From: Paucidesulfovibrio longus DSM 6739
GTDB lineage: Bacteria; Desulfobacterota; Desulfovibrionia; Desulfovibrionales; Desulfovibrionaceae
Length of the DNA: 64,000 nucleotides
Reading direction: 5' to 3'
Assembly (NCBI RefSeq): GCF_000420485.1
Contig: NZ_ATVA01000014.1
Span: forward strand, 62,001-126,000
Every line of letters begins with the position of its first letter. The stretch's first letter is position 1. Below are positions 1 through 8,801 of the stretch, piece after piece. Under the pieces are notes generated by a model, which saw only the letters and a list, made by a program, of their open reading frames with translations, was not told where the DNA came from and made no database searches. The translations under genes were made by a program, and so were the position numbers.

Positions 1-417
1 GAATTCGGCCCGCTCCAGCACCCGCAGGGAAAGGCGCGGTCCGAGCTGGACGGCTTCGCCCGGTTTCGGAGCCTTGGACGCGCGCAAAAGGCCCCAGGCC
101 TCGGCGGTTTTCAGTCCCGAAGCGTCCTCGATGAAGTCGAGCAGGGGCAGGGGGGTCAGCAGCAGGAATTCGACCTTGCCCCCGGTGGGCTTCTGGCCGA
201 AGAGGCGCGCTGGCACCACCTTGGAATTGTTTGCCACGAGCAGGGCGCCCGGCGGCAGCAGCGCGGGAAGGTCCGCGAACATTCCGAGGCTGGTGCGCCC
301 GGCCGCGCGGTCGAGATGCAGCAGCCTGGAGTCCTGGCGGCGGGCGGCAGGAGTCTGGGCGATGCGGTCTTCCGGCAGTTCGTACGTGTAGCTTTTCAGT
401 TCGTTGTCTGGGTGCAT
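1..417 (-). CDS. queA: tRNA ribosyltransferase-isomerase QueA, 5' part
   Basis: Partial gene on the minus strand, starting at ATG 417-415 and running off the left edge after 139 codons. The full family is about 350 residues, so only the N-terminal 40% is present. The translation starts MHPDNELKSYTYELPEDRIA and contains VANNSKVVPARLFG, both typical of QueA. QueA transfers and isomerises the ribosyl group of S-adenosylmethionine onto 7-aminomethyl-7-deazaguanine in tRNA to form epoxyqueuosine, in the cytoplasm. It is transcribed divergently from the MerR-like gene, with 115 nt between the two starts. Family assignment is firm; nothing can be said about the missing C-terminus. Confidence 0.93.
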   Translation of the reverse strand, partial: MHPDNELKSYTYELPEDRIAQTPAARRQDSRLLHLDRAAGRTSLGMFADLPALLPPGALLVANNSKVVPARLFGQKPTGGKVEFLLLTPLPLLDFIEDASGLKTAEAWGLLRASKAPKPGEAVQLGPRLSLRVLERAEF

Positions 418-532
418 TGTTCCTCTCTGGCGGCGCGCCATCCTAGTTTGCCGGGCACGACTTTGCAAGCCGCGGCTTTCCGGACAGCTTCTTTACTTGA
501 TTCCCCTCATAATCCTGATACATACTTGTGGC

Positions 533-1210
533 ATGAACTGGTTGTCCGTGGCGGAAGTAGCCAAAATAACCCGGATACCCGCGCCTACGGCGCGGCGCTA
601 CGCTTCGCTGTTCCGTGATTTCCTGCCCAGCCGCAAGGTCGGAAGGGTCATGAAATATTCCGAGGATGCCGTGCGCATCTTCGAGACCATTTCCAGCCTC
701 TACCAGGAGGGCCACGTCACCGGCGAGATCGAGGACGCCCTCAAGCAGGAGTATTCCCGCTCCGCGGAACTCGCCCCGGACCAGGCGGACATACCCGCCA
801 TCGGCATGGGAGGCGATTTTGCGAACTCCTTCAAGGAAGTCATGGACAAGTTCGGGCAATGCCTTCAGATCATCGCGGACCAGAAAACCATGATCGAACG
901 GCAGCGCGAAGACATTCAAAAACTGAAGACCGCCTTCGTGCTTCTTTCCCGCAGCCAGAAGCGGCTTCGCCAGCTTCCTGCGCCTGCACCTGCCGCCCTG
1001 GACACCAGCGTCCTGGAAGAGCGAACCGCCCTGCTGGCCAAAAAGGATTCCGAGCTGGAAGAAATGGCTTTGAATCTTTCCTTCGATACCTCCGACATCA
1101 AGGCCAAGCTTCAGATACTGGAATCCGAACTGATCCGGCTGCGCAAGGATCGCCGCGAGATGGAAAAGTTTTTCCAGTCCAAGATAGACCGTATGCGGGA
1201 AGAGGACTGA
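533..1210 (+). CDS. MerR-like HTH regulator with C-terminal coiled coil
   Basis: 225 residues from ATG 533 (MNWLSVAEVAKITRIPAPTA). The same frame is open further upstream, but those codons cross the queA start region and look non-coding. Residues 1-70 form a MerR-type winged HTH (AEVAKIT followed by the wing GRVMKYSEDAVRIF). Residues about 120-225 are rich in Glu, Lys, Leu and Arg and predict a long coiled coil, as for a dimerising regulator. No metal-binding cysteines or drug-binding domain are visible, so the effector is unknown. There is no strong Shine-Dalgarno in front of ATG 533, which leaves the exact start a little uncertain. A structural role rather than classical regulation is possible. 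Confidence 0.75.
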   Translation: MNWLSVAEVAKITRIPAPTARRYASLFRDFLPSRKVGRVMKYSEDAVRIFETISSLYQEGHVTGEIEDALKQEYSRSAELAPDQADIPAIGMGGDFANSFKEVMDKFGQCLQIIADQKTMIERQREDIQKLKTAFVLLSRSQKRLRQLPAPAPAALDTSVLEERTALLAKKDSELEEMALNLSFDTSDIKAKLQILESELIRLRKDRREMEKFFQSKIDRMREED

Positions 1211-1311
1211 TTCGGCCCTCTCTCCATTGTTTGCGGTTGTTCGGCCTCTGTTGTAACAGACCATCCATCGGCGCTCGCGCCGAAGAACCCTTTTCGCCCA
1301 GGAGTATCGCC

Positions 1312-1821
1312 ATGCGTAAAGCTCTTCTTCCTTTGCTGCTTTTGCTCATCGTTTTCGCGGCCGGCTGTGCCACCAAGTCCACCGGCACCGAGCCCACGGG
1401 CGAGGACACACAGTCGCAGCCCTTGGCCACGGCCTACCAGGAAACGTATGACAACCCGAATTTCTATTACGATTTCAACGACATTCTCGTGCCGCGCGAG
1501 CTGGAACCCATCGACGACGAGAAGTATGTCTTTGACGATCCCCGTTTTCTCGCGGGATTCCGCATTTTCTCCGGCCGCGTCGTGGCCGAGGACGTGTTCA
1601 ACTTCTTCGTGAACAACATGGCCAAGGACAACTGGCGCAAGAAGTTCTCCCTCAAGGCCGAAAAGTCCGTCCTGGCCTTTGAAAAGGCCAACAAGAGCTG
1701 CACGATCCAGATCGAGGACGGTTTCAAGACCAAGGTCACCATCTTCGCCATCGAGTTCAAGGACGCCGCTGCCGGGTCGTTCTCCGGCTCCGCGCCCATG
1801 GGCCAGGATCTGCCGCAATAG
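1312..1821 (+). CDS. uncharacterised lipoprotein
   Basis: 169 residues, ATG 1312 preceded by AGGAG. It opens with a lipoprotein signal: a basic start, a Leu-rich core and the lipobox FAAGC with Cys19 as the predicted lipidation site, so it should be anchored in the envelope. The mature part is acidic near the start (YYDFNDILVPRELEPIDDEKY) and then mixed alpha/beta, with no motif I recognise. It lies 101 nt after the MerR-like gene and 10 nt before coaBC, so it may share a transcript with coaBC. Function unknown. Confidence 0.8.
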   Translation: MRKALLPLLLLLIVFAAGCATKSTGTEPTGEDTQSQPLATAYQETYDNPNFYYDFNDILVPRELEPIDDEKYVFDDPRFLAGFRIFSGRVVAEDVFNFFVNNMAKDNWRKKFSLKAEKSVLAFEKANKSCTIQIEDGFKTKVTIFAIEFKDAAAGSFSGSAPMGQDLPQ

Positions 1822-1831
1822 GCGCGAACCC

Positions 1832-3049
1832 ATGGACACCGATCTGCTCTTTCGCGGATATCTGGGTAAGCGGGTCCATCTCGGCGTGACCGGAAGCGTG
1901 GCCGCGTACAAGGCGATCGACCTTGTGCGCGGCCTTCTGGACTGCAACGTTTCCGTTTCGGCCACGCTCACGGATGCGGCCGCGAAATTCGTGACTCCGC
2001 TTTCCTTTGCCGCGCTCGGCGCGGACCCTGTCTACGGGGCCATGTTCGCGGACGGGGACGACCCCTATGCCCACCTCGGGCCGGGCAGGGCGGCCGACGT
2101 TCTGGCCGTGGCTCCCTGCACGGCGAACAGCCTGGCCAAGTTCGCCTGCGGTCTGGCAGACGACATGCTCTCCTGCCAGGTGCTCGCCCATGCCGGTCCC
2201 TTGCTTTTGGCCCCGGCCATGAACCCCGCCATGTGGGAAGCCCCGGCCACCAAGGAAAACGTGGCCCGTCTTCGTGACAGGGGCGTAGAGCTGGTTTTTC
2301 CCGGTTCCGGGAAGGTAGCCTGCGGCGATGTTGGAAACGGCCGTCTGGCCCCTGTGGCGGCGATTTTAGGCCATGTGTGCCGTCTGCTCTCTCCGCAGGA
2401 TCTTTCCGGTGTTCGTGTGCTGCTCACTCTCGGCCCCACCCGCGAGAAATTCGACGCGGTGCGCTTCTGGTCCAACCCCTCCACCGGACGCATGGGAGCC
2501 TGCCTTGCCACGGCGGCCTGGCTGCGCGGCGCCCAGGTGCACGTGGTTGCCGGTCCATGCTCGTTGCAGCTTCCGGACGGGGTCGCGCGCACGGACGTGA
2601 CTTCCGCCAGGGAGATGCACGCTGCGGTTTCCGATCTTTGGCCCGATATGGACATTGCCTGCTGCACGGCTGCGGTGGCGGATTTCCGGCCTCGTCCCTT
2701 CGGCGAGACCAAGATGAAGAAGGACGTCATCGGCGAGGGGGGATTGACGGTCGCGTTCGATTCCAACCCCGATATTCTTGCCGGTCTGGGCGCGTCCAAG
2801 CGCCGTGATCAACGCCTGATCGGCTTTGCCGCGGAAACGGACGACTTGCGCGCCAATGCCGCGGCCAAGCTGGAGCGCAAGAATCTTGATCTTATCGTGG
2901 CGAATCCCGTGAACGCGCATGGTTCCGGATTCGGCAGCAGGACCAACAGCGTGCTCGTCCTTGATCGCACCGGACGCAGGGAAGAGTGGCCCTCTTTGGA
3001 TAAATCGGAAGTCGCGTGGCGGATATGGGATCACCTGGCCGAAATCTGA
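1832..3049 (+). CDS. coaBC: Bifunctional phosphopantothenoylcysteine decarboxylase / phosphopantothenate-cysteine ligase
   Basis: 405 residues from ATG 1832, the normal length for CoaBC (Dfp). The N-terminal flavoprotein half carries GVTGSVAAYKA, the His of AHLGPGRAADVLAVAP and the PAMNPAMW motif of the decarboxylase. The C-terminal CoaB half carries GPTREKFDAVRFWSN, AAVADFRP and the lysine-rich KMKKD segment of the ligase. The enzyme joins cysteine to 4'-phosphopantothenate with CTP and decarboxylates the product to 4'-phosphopantetheine in coenzyme A synthesis. The 3' end overlaps the next gene by 34 nt, which suggests coupled translation. Confidence 0.97.
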   Translation: MDTDLLFRGYLGKRVHLGVTGSVAAYKAIDLVRGLLDCNVSVSATLTDAAAKFVTPLSFAALGADPVYGAMFADGDDPYAHLGPGRAADVLAVAPCTANSLAKFACGLADDMLSCQVLAHAGPLLLAPAMNPAMWEAPATKENVARLRDRGVELVFPGSGKVACGDVGNGRLAPVAAILGHVCRLLSPQDLSGVRVLLTLGPTREKFDAVRFWSNPSTGRMGACLATAAWLRGAQVHVVAGPCSLQLPDGVARTDVTSAREMHAAVSDLWPDMDIACCTAAVADFRPRPFGETKMKKDVIGEGGLTVAFDSNPDILAGLGASKRRDQRLIGFAAETDDLRANAAAKLERKNLDLIVANPVNAHGSGFGSRTNSVLVLDRTGRREEWPSLDKSEVAWRIWDHLAEI

Positions 3050-3810
3050 ACATACCGGAACAGCTGCGCGCCTGGCATGAAGCCGGGCTGCACTATGTTC
3101 TGAAAAGCCCTGCGGGCGATGCGGGACAGGCCGGACCAACAGCACCTGCGGATGCTTCCGCGCCCGGTTCCGACTCGGCCGCCGGATCCCCGGCGGCGAC
3201 GACCGCACACGCGGCGGAATCTTCTCGCATCCCAGCCGCCCCGCAAGAGTCCCCGACCCCAAGCATATCCCGCCCCGCAGCCGATGCAGGCGGGGGCATG
3301 GTTCCGCAGGGCGCTGCTGCTGCGGATACCTCTCCGGATTCCGGTCCGGCGCAGTCCGACGATTATACGAACTGGCCTGAACCATGGCGATCCCTCTGGC
3401 TGAAGACGCCGCACGACCCCAAGATCGTCTGGACTTACTACGATCTCGGCGCGCACATGGGCGGACGTCCTGATCCGGAAATCGGCAAGCTTTTGCAGTC
3501 CCTGATCTACTATTTCCGGTGGCCCAAGGGGACCATCGCCTTTTGGCCCATGAGCGAGCTTGCAGGAGAGGACTGCGTACCGAACGTGGACATGTTCTGG
3601 CGCGGCGTGGACAGGCTCGGAACCCGGCATGTCGCCATCTTCGGGCCGGACGTGCTGCCGCTGGTGGCGCCGGACGCGCCCGCGCATGCAACCGGAGTCC
3701 GGGTCGGGGAGGTCACGCTCTATACGCTTCCCACCCTGGCGGAGCTTCTGCCCATGCTGCCCCACGAGCGCCTGATCGCCTTGCAGATCGTCAAGCAGCT
3801 CTCGTTCTAA
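3016..3810 (+). CDS. uncharacterised protein overlapping coaBC
   Basis: 264 residues from GTG 3016, with an alternative in-frame ATG at 3025; both lie inside the end of coaBC. Residues about 35-120 are a low-complexity Ala/Pro/Ser/Gly linker. The conserved-looking part is the C-terminal 145 residues, beginning near NWPEPWRSLWLKTPHDPKIV and rich in aromatic residues, with WTYYDLG and FWPMSEL. No catalytic motif or membrane segment is visible. The overlap implies translation together with CoaBC, but gives no functional clue. I do not recognise the family. Confidence 0.7.
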   Translation: MADMGSPGRNLNIPEQLRAWHEAGLHYVLKSPAGDAGQAGPTAPADASAPGSDSAAGSPAATTAHAAESSRIPAAPQESPTPSISRPAADAGGGMVPQGAAAADTSPDSGPAQSDDYTNWPEPWRSLWLKTPHDPKIVWTYYDLGAHMGGRPDPEIGKLLQSLIYYFRWPKGTIAFWPMSELAGEDCVPNVDMFWRGVDRLGTRHVAIFGPDVLPLVAPDAPAHATGVRVGEVTLYTLPTLAELLPMLPHERLIALQIVKQLSF

Positions 3811-3890
3811 ATCGTTTCCGAGTCGCTCTTGCGCATCGGGCGGGCCTGAAGTATGAGTCCGATTCGATCAACCCCTGAAAGGATATGTTC

Positions 3891-4898
3891 ATGAAGATAC
3901 TCGTCACTGGCGCCGCCGGATTCATAGGCTTTCATCTTTCCCGCAAACTGCTGGGACAGGGTCACAGCGTCGTTGGCCTGGATATTCTCAACGACTATTA
4001 TGATGTGAACCTCAAGCTGGCCCGGCTGGCGATTCTTCAGAAGAACCCTGATTTCCGCCACGCCCGCATCAACCTTGCCGACGCGCCCGCCATGGAACGG
4101 CTGTTTCAGGAAGAGGGCTTCGACATCGTGGTCAACCTCGCGGCTCAGGCCGGAGTGCGCTACAGCATTGAAAACCCGCGCAGCTACGTCGATTCCAACA
4201 TCGTCGGCTTTTTCAACATTCTGGAAGGCTGCCGCCATAACAAGGTCAAGCATCTTTGCTACGCCTCTTCCAGCTCCGTTTACGGAATGAATACGAAGAT
4301 GCCGCTGAGCACGCATGACGCGGTCGATCATCCCATGAGCTTGTATGCGGCCAGCAAGAAATCCAATGAGATGATGGCCCATTCCTACAGCAACCTTTTC
4401 GACCTGCCGACCACGGGCCTTCGGTTCTTCACTGTTTACGGTCCCTGGGGCCGCCCGGACATGGCGCTGTTCCTCTTCACGAAAGCCATCCTCGCAGGCG
4501 AGCCCATCAACGTATTCAACTACGGTAAGATGGAGCGCGACTTTACTTATGTAGATGATATTGTCGAAGGCGTCGCGCGCGTCATGTTTCACATCCCGCA
4601 AGGGAACCCCGACTGGGACGGGAACAATCCGGACCCGGCCACGAGCCCCAAGCCTTACCAGATCTATAACATCGGCAACAACAACAAGGTTGAGCTGAAC
4701 AAATACATCGAAGAGCTTGAAAAACAGCTTGGCAAGAAGGCGGAGCGCAACCTCCTGCCCATGCAGCCCGGTGATGTTCCCGCCACCTGGGCCGATGTGG
4801 ACGACTTGGTGCGGGACGTTGACTTCCAGCCGAGCACCTCCATCGAGGTCGGAATCGCCCGTTTTGTGGAGTGGTATCGCTCCTATTTCAAGATGTAA
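3891..4898 (+). CDS. NAD-dependent sugar-nucleotide epimerase, UDP-glucuronate 4-epimerase type
   Basis: 335 residues from ATG 3891 ([13 protein letters not shown]); AAAGGA lies about 8 nt upstream. An in-frame ATG at 3885 is too close to that Shine-Dalgarno. The protein has the Rossmann TGxxGFIG motif, an SSSSVYG catalytic Ser/Thr segment and YAASKK (Tyr-x3-Lys), all of the extended short-chain dehydrogenase fold. [23 protein letters not shown] is the pattern of UDP-glucuronate 4-epimerases, which make UDP-galacturonate for surface polysaccharides. The substrate is inferred from that resemblance. A strong terminator follows at 4913. Confidence 0.9.
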   Translation: MKILVTGAAGFIGFHLSRKLLGQGHSVVGLDILNDYYDVNLKLARLAILQKNPDFRHARINLADAPAMERLFQEEGFDIVVNLAAQAGVRYSIENPRSYVDSNIVGFFNILEGCRHNKVKHLCYASSSSVYGMNTKMPLSTHDAVDHPMSLYAASKKSNEMMAHSYSNLFDLPTTGLRFFTVYGPWGRPDMALFLFTKAILAGEPINVFNYGKMERDFTYVDDIVEGVARVMFHIPQGNPDWDGNNPDPATSPKPYQIYNIGNNNKVELNKYIEELEKQLGKKAERNLLPMQPGDVPATWADVDDLVRDVDFQPSTSIEVGIARFVEWYRSYFKM

Positions 4899-4912
4899 CA
4901 TCTTTTCTTTCG

Positions 4913-4945
4913 CAGGAGGGCGGTTTCCCGCCCTCCTGGTCTTGC
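4913..4945 (+). terminator. Rho-independent terminator after the epimerase
   Basis: An 11-bp perfect stem CAGGAGGGCGG / CCGCCCTCCTG (4913-4923 and 4928-4938) with a TTTC loop, followed by a T-rich stretch. It ends the epimerase transcript and separates it from the par region. Confidence 0.8.
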
Positions 4946-4989
4946 TTTCTCCCCCCATCCGTCTTACTACCTTCTCACATGCGAATGTA

Positions 4990-5005
4990 TGTTTCACGTG
5001 AAACG
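4990..5005. promoter_or_regulatory. parS: parS site 1
   Basis: TGTTTCACGTGAAACG matches the 16-bp parS consensus TGTTTCACGTGAAACA at 15 of 16 positions. It is the centromere-like binding site for ParB and lies in the 227-nt gap upstream of parA. Confidence 0.93.
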
Positions 5006-5032
5006 TTCACGCATGGAACCCGTCAACCGAAT

Positions 5033-5048
5033 TGTTTCACGTGAAACA
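5033..5048. promoter_or_regulatory. parS: parS site 2
   Basis: TGTTTCACGTGAAACA is a perfect palindromic parS site, 43 bp downstream of the first (about four helical turns). Two sites this close and just upstream of parA could nucleate ParB and might also repress the parA promoter; the repression is inference. Confidence 0.96.
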
Positions 5049-5125
5049 TGGTCAAAATGGTAAGCCGGGCTGTCCATCAACGGGAAGCTTCAGGAGCCGA
5101 ACGGCCTAATTCAGGGGGTATCAGA

Positions 5126-5899
5126 GTGGCTAGAATCATTGTCATGGCAAACCAGAAGGGCGGTGTCGGTAAGACCACGACCGCAGTGAACCTTGGCGCT
5201 TGCCTTGCCGTCATGGAAAAGAAAGTCTTGATCGTGGATTGCGATCCTCAGGGCAACGCGTCCAGCGGCCTCGGCTTTTATCCCAGCGATCAGCGCGAGA
5301 ACATCTATACGTCGCTTTTCAATCCTGAGAACGTGCGCAATGCCATTTGCCAGACGGAGATTCCTTTTCTTTCTCTGCTTCCGGGAACCCCGGACATGGC
5401 CGGCGCTGAAGTCGAACTCGCCGACAAGATTGGTCGCGAATATTACGTGCGCGACCTGATTGCGCCTCTGGATGATGATTATGACTATATCCTGCTCGAC
5501 TGCCCGCCTTCGCTCGGCATCCTGACCGTGAACGCGTTGTGCGCGGCCCGCGAGCTGCTTGTCCCTCTTCAGTGCGAGTATTACGCTCTGGAGGGCATTG
5601 CGCAGCTCTTGATGACCTACGAGCTCGTGCGCAAACGCCTCAATCCGGACCTTGCGATTCTTGGCGTGGTGCTGACCATGTACGATTCGCGCAACAGGCT
5701 CTCCTGGCAGGTCAAGAATGAGGTTCGCCGGGCGTTCCCGCAGCACCTCTTCGAATCGATCATCCCCCGCAATGTGCGCCTGTCCGAGGCTCCCAGCTTC
5801 GGCAAATCCGTAATCACCTACGACATCAAGTCCAAGGGAGCCGAGGCGTACCTGCAACTGGCCCAGGAAGTGGAAAACAGCCAGACTGCCGTGGCCTAG
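5126..5899 (+). CDS. parA: Chromosome partitioning ATPase ParA (Soj)
   Basis: 257 residues from GTG 5126, which has AGGGGG a few nt upstream; the open frame extends to 5048 but those codons include parS 2. The translation MARIIVMANQKGGVGKTTTA carries the deviant Walker A KGGVGKTTT (residues 11-19). LIVDCDPQGNASSG and YDYILLDCPPSLGILT follow, typical of chromosomal Soj/ParA. ParA uses ATP binding and hydrolysis on the nucleoid to move ParB-parS complexes apart. Unlike most chromosomal loci, parB does not follow directly: a gene on the opposite strand lies between. Confidence 0.97.
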   Translation: MARIIVMANQKGGVGKTTTAVNLGACLAVMEKKVLIVDCDPQGNASSGLGFYPSDQRENIYTSLFNPENVRNAICQTEIPFLSLLPGTPDMAGAEVELADKIGREYYVRDLIAPLDDDYDYILLDCPPSLGILTVNALCAARELLVPLQCEYYALEGIAQLLMTYELVRKRLNPDLAILGVVLTMYDSRNRLSWQVKNEVRRAFPQHLFESIIPRNVRLSEAPSFGKSVITYDIKSKGAEAYLQLAQEVENSQTAVA

Positions 5900-5950
5900 C
5901 TGCGGCGGGGACGGAAGCAAGCCATGCGTGTGAAGGGATTCTTGAAGGAT

Positions 5951-5974
5951 ATGGGCGGCCCGAAGGCCGCCCAT
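5951..5974. terminator. Hairpin between convergent genes
   Basis: ATGGGCGGCC / GGCCGCCCAT with a CGAA loop forms a perfect 10-bp stem between the 3' ends of parA and the convergent 5989-6432 gene. There is no T-run on either side, so termination is only probable. Confidence 0.5.
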
Positions 5975-5988
5975 GATCAGATGCGGGA

Positions 5989-6432
5989 TTACTTCGCGGA
6001 CGTGTTGTAACGCGCTTCCTTGAGGGCGTCCTTGTCGTCGAGGTAGGGATGCGTCTCGGTGAGGATTTCGTTCTTGAAGTGCTTCTTGATGATGCGCGCG
6101 TTGCATTTCTGGCAGATGAACGTGACCAGGCCCGAAAGGCTGGCGGCGCGCAGGCGGAACAGCCTGGGATCGTCCTTGGACCAGTTTTCGGTCTGCTGGC
6201 CGCAGTGTCCGCAGGCCACGTCGTAGTCCGGCGGGTAGGGGAAGTCCCAGTATTGCAGGAGATATTCCCAGTCCTGCATGGGTTCGGGTTTCGCTTCCGG
6301 ACCCTGCTTGCTGAAAAGGCCGAACTCGCGCGCAAGGATAGGTTTGATGGCCGGCCAGGCTTCGGCGTCGATGATCGCGCCGAGACTGTTGCCTTCCTTG
6401 TCGAAGATTTCAATAACGTGTTCCTGGCTCAT
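5989..6432 (-). CDS. Conserved small protein with two CxxC knuckles
   Basis: 147 residues on the minus strand from ATG 6432-6430. That start is chosen because AAGGAG lies about 10 nt upstream; an ATG 18 nt earlier overlaps this Shine-Dalgarno. The translation begins MSQEHVIEIFDKEGNSLGAI. CGHC and CQKC, about 37 residues apart, look like the four ligands of a zinc ribbon. The N-terminal 60 residues are acidic and hydrophobic, and the C-terminus is rich in Lys. No catalytic motif is seen. It sits between parA and parB on the other strand, so it is unlikely to be co-transcribed with them. Function unknown. Confidence 0.75.
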   Translation of the reverse strand: MSQEHVIEIFDKEGNSLGAIIDAEAWPAIKPILAREFGLFSKQGPEAKPEPMQDWEYLLQYWDFPYPPDYDVACGHCGQQTENWSKDDPRLFRLRAASLSGLVTFICQKCNARIIKKHFKNEILTETHPYLDDKDALKEARYNTSAK

Positions 6433-6527
6433 GCGTATTTGCTCCTTCATGTATTGGTGGCGGGAATATATACACCTCCATCCGGGGCGGCAAGGCCGGG
6501 ATGCGCGAAGAAAAACAGGAGATGAGC

Positions 6528-7439
6528 ATGTCTACAGGTTCGAGGGGACTTGGTCGCGGTCTGGACGCCCTCTTGGGCGGCGCAAACCGCGACGAGCCGG
6601 TCAATCCGGCCGAGGTGAGGCAGCTTCCCATTCATTCCATCCGGCCCAATCCGCACCAGCCCCGCATGGAATTCTCCGAGCAGGGACTCGCGGATTTGTC
6701 TGCCAGCATCAAAACCCAGGGCGTCTTGCAGCCCATTCTCGTCCGGCCCCTCACGGCAGGACAGTTCGAGCTGGTCGCCGGCGAACGCCGTCTGCGGGCT
6801 TCCAAGATGGCAGGCCTTCGGGAAATTCCCGCGCTCGTGCGGGAAATGAACGACCAGGAAAGCCTGGCCATCGCGCTCATCGAGAACCTTCAGCGGGAGG
6901 ATCTCAACGCCATTGAAGAGGCGCTCGGCTACAAGCAGCTCATGGAGCAGTTCGGCCTCAGCCAGGAAGACCTGGCCAAGAGCGTGGGCAAGAGCCGCTC
7001 GGCCCTGGCCAACTCCATGCGCCTGCTCAACCTTGCCCAGCCCGTGCAGGACGACATCAAGCAGGGCCGCATGACCGCCGGCCACGGCAGGGCGCTCATG
7101 GCCGTGGCGGATGCCGAAACCGCAGCCAAACTGCACGAGCGCATCCTCGGCGAGGGGCTTTCGGTTCGACAGGCCGAGGCCCAGGCTTCCTACTGGAAGG
7201 AGCATGGCTCCCTTCCGGACGCGGAGGCGCTGGAGCGGCTGGATGAAAGGCCGAAGAAGCGCCCACAGAGCGGGACGCGGGAGGTCAATCCTGAAATCGT
7301 CGAGGTCCAGCGGGAACTCAGCAAGGCGCTTTCGCGCAAGGTTTCCATTTCCGGAGACGCGACCCAGGGAAAGTTGACCGTGCCGTTCTCCTCCTTGGAA
7401 GACCTGCACGAACTGGCGGAACTGCTCGGCGTCCGCTGA
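6528..7439 (+). CDS. parB: Chromosome partitioning protein ParB (Spo0J)
   Basis: 303 residues from ATG 6528, five nt after AGGAG; nearby in-frame ATGs at 6501 and 6522 are less well placed. The N-terminus MSTGSRGLGRGLDALLGG is the conserved basic ParA-contact peptide. It is followed by the CTP-binding domain, with LVAGERRLRASKMAGL (the GERRxRA box) and ALIENLQREDLN (the ENxQR box). A central HTH follows (SQEDLAKSVGKSRSALANSM), then a C-terminal dimerisation region. ParB binds parS, spreads as a CTP-dependent clamp and is segregated by ParA. The parS sites at 4990 and 5033 are its expected targets. Confidence 0.97.
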   Translation: MSTGSRGLGRGLDALLGGANRDEPVNPAEVRQLPIHSIRPNPHQPRMEFSEQGLADLSASIKTQGVLQPILVRPLTAGQFELVAGERRLRASKMAGLREIPALVREMNDQESLAIALIENLQREDLNAIEEALGYKQLMEQFGLSQEDLAKSVGKSRSALANSMRLLNLAQPVQDDIKQGRMTAGHGRALMAVADAETAAKLHERILGEGLSVRQAEAQASYWKEHGSLPDAEALERLDERPKKRPQSGTREVNPEIVEVQRELSKALSRKVSISGDATQGKLTVPFSSLEDLHELAELLGVR

Positions 7440-7570
7440 GCCTTGCTTTTCGGGAAGGCTGATCACGGCCGCCACAGGCGTGTTCACGACATGACCAGGG
7501 CAGATACGGCGCAAACGTCGCGCGCGCGGTCATACGAATTGTTGCGTAAGCGTATGAGGATATTTTTTCC

Positions 7571-8572
7571 GTGATGAAAGAACGCATTCCCCAGCTCGCC
7601 GGGCATGATGTGCTGATCATCGGCGATTTGATGCTGGACCATTATCTCATCGGGACCGTGGACCGCATTTCACCGGAGGCCCCCGTGCCAGTGGTGGCGG
7701 TCACTCGTGAGGAATCCCTCCTTGGCGGAGCGGGCAACGTGGCCCGGAACATCGCCGCCCTGGGCGGTCTGCCGACCCTGATCACCGTGGCCGGCGAGGA
7801 CGAGCACGCCATCTGCCTTGGCGGACACTGCGACCAGGCAAACATCAACCTGCGCGTTCACAGGATTCCCACGCGCCCGACCACGGTAAAAACCAGGATC
7901 ATTGCACATAATCAGCAGGTGGTCAGGGTGGACAAGGAACACACTGATCCGCTTGATCCCGCTGATTACGATGTCCTCCTGAAGATGATCCGCGACGAAC
8001 TTCCGGGACGCAAGGTGATCATCCTTTCCGATTACGGCAAAGGGCTGCTATCCAGGGAGTTTATGACTAGATTCAATGCCCTGATCGCGGCTCTTCCGCA
8101 GCGGCCCATGATTCTCGTGGACCCGAAAACCCGGAACTATGATCTCTATGGCGGGGTTGATCTGCTCACCCCGAATGCCAAGGAAGCGAGCGAGGGCGCG
8201 CATCTTCCCGTGAACAGCCGCGAAGAGATCATCGCGGCCGGTCAGGCGATCTTCGACCGCCTGAGCTGCAAGCATCTGCTGATCACCCTTGGCGGGCAGG
8301 GCATGGCGCTGTTCGATACCAGGGACAAGGTGTATCACATTCCGACATTCGCCCGGAAAGTCTTCGATGTTACCGGCGCGGGAGACACGGTCATCGCGAC
8401 CCTGGCTCTCGGACTCGCCAGTGATCTCGACCTGCTCACGTCCTGCGTCTTTGCGAACTACGCCGCTGGGATCGTTGTGGGTCAGATCGGCGCTGCCGTC
8501 GCCACCTTGGATGAGCTTGTGGAAGCGGCGAGAAACCTCCCGGAGCCGGATATATCGACGTGGCATAACTAG
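7571..8572 (+). CDS. D-glycero-beta-D-manno-heptose-7-phosphate kinase (RfaE domain I)
   Basis: 333 residues from GTG 7571, followed at once by ATG 7574; GAGGAT lies about 12 nt upstream, so either start is possible. It is a PfkB/ribokinase-family sugar kinase: GDLMLDHYLIGTVDRISPEA, GGAGNVARN, and the anion-hole/catalytic DVTGAGDT motif near the C-terminus. The first of these segments is diagnostic of the kinase half of HldE. The nucleotidyltransferase half is absent, so it should be encoded elsewhere as HldC. It phosphorylates heptose 7-phosphate for the ADP-heptose of the LPS inner core. A terminator follows at 8664. Confidence 0.92.
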   Translation: MMKERIPQLAGHDVLIIGDLMLDHYLIGTVDRISPEAPVPVVAVTREESLLGGAGNVARNIAALGGLPTLITVAGEDEHAICLGGHCDQANINLRVHRIPTRPTTVKTRIIAHNQQVVRVDKEHTDPLDPADYDVLLKMIRDELPGRKVIILSDYGKGLLSREFMTRFNALIAALPQRPMILVDPKTRNYDLYGGVDLLTPNAKEASEGAHLPVNSREEIIAAGQAIFDRLSCKHLLITLGGQGMALFDTRDKVYHIPTFARKVFDVTGAGDTVIATLALGLASDLDLLTSCVFANYAAGIVVGQIGAAVATLDELVEAARNLPEPDISTWHN

Positions 8573-8663
8573 CCGCAGTAAAATATGATATTCGCACATG
8601 TCTTCGTTTGCGGTTGTCTTCGCGGAGCATTGCGGATCATTCGCTGTACCCCCCGGAAAGAGG

Positions 8664-8686
8664 AAAGCCCCTTTCCGGGGCTTTTT
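8664..8686 (+). terminator. Terminator after the heptose kinase
   Basis: AAAGCCCC / GGGGCTTT forms a perfect 8-bp stem with a TTTCC loop and runs into a five-T tail. Confidence 0.85.
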
Positions 8687-8801
8687 CTCATCCAGGGGCG
8701 AAGGGCATTGTACGGCAGAACGTCGGCGGATGCTTTACGCACGCGCCCGCAATGACGTAGAGTGGCATGAAGGTGAACCAAAACTGTCCGGGAGAGCGGA
8801 A

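Noticed and set aside
1-6. Window begins exactly at an EcoRI site (GAATTC)
   Set aside because: The site lies inside the queA coding frame, so it need not mean a cloning junction; one such coincidence carries little weight.
443-1264. Long open frame on the minus strand opposite the MerR-like gene
   Set aside because: A shadow of the GC-rich coding strand: no Shine-Dalgarno, no recognisable family, and it overlaps a gene with a clear HTH domain.
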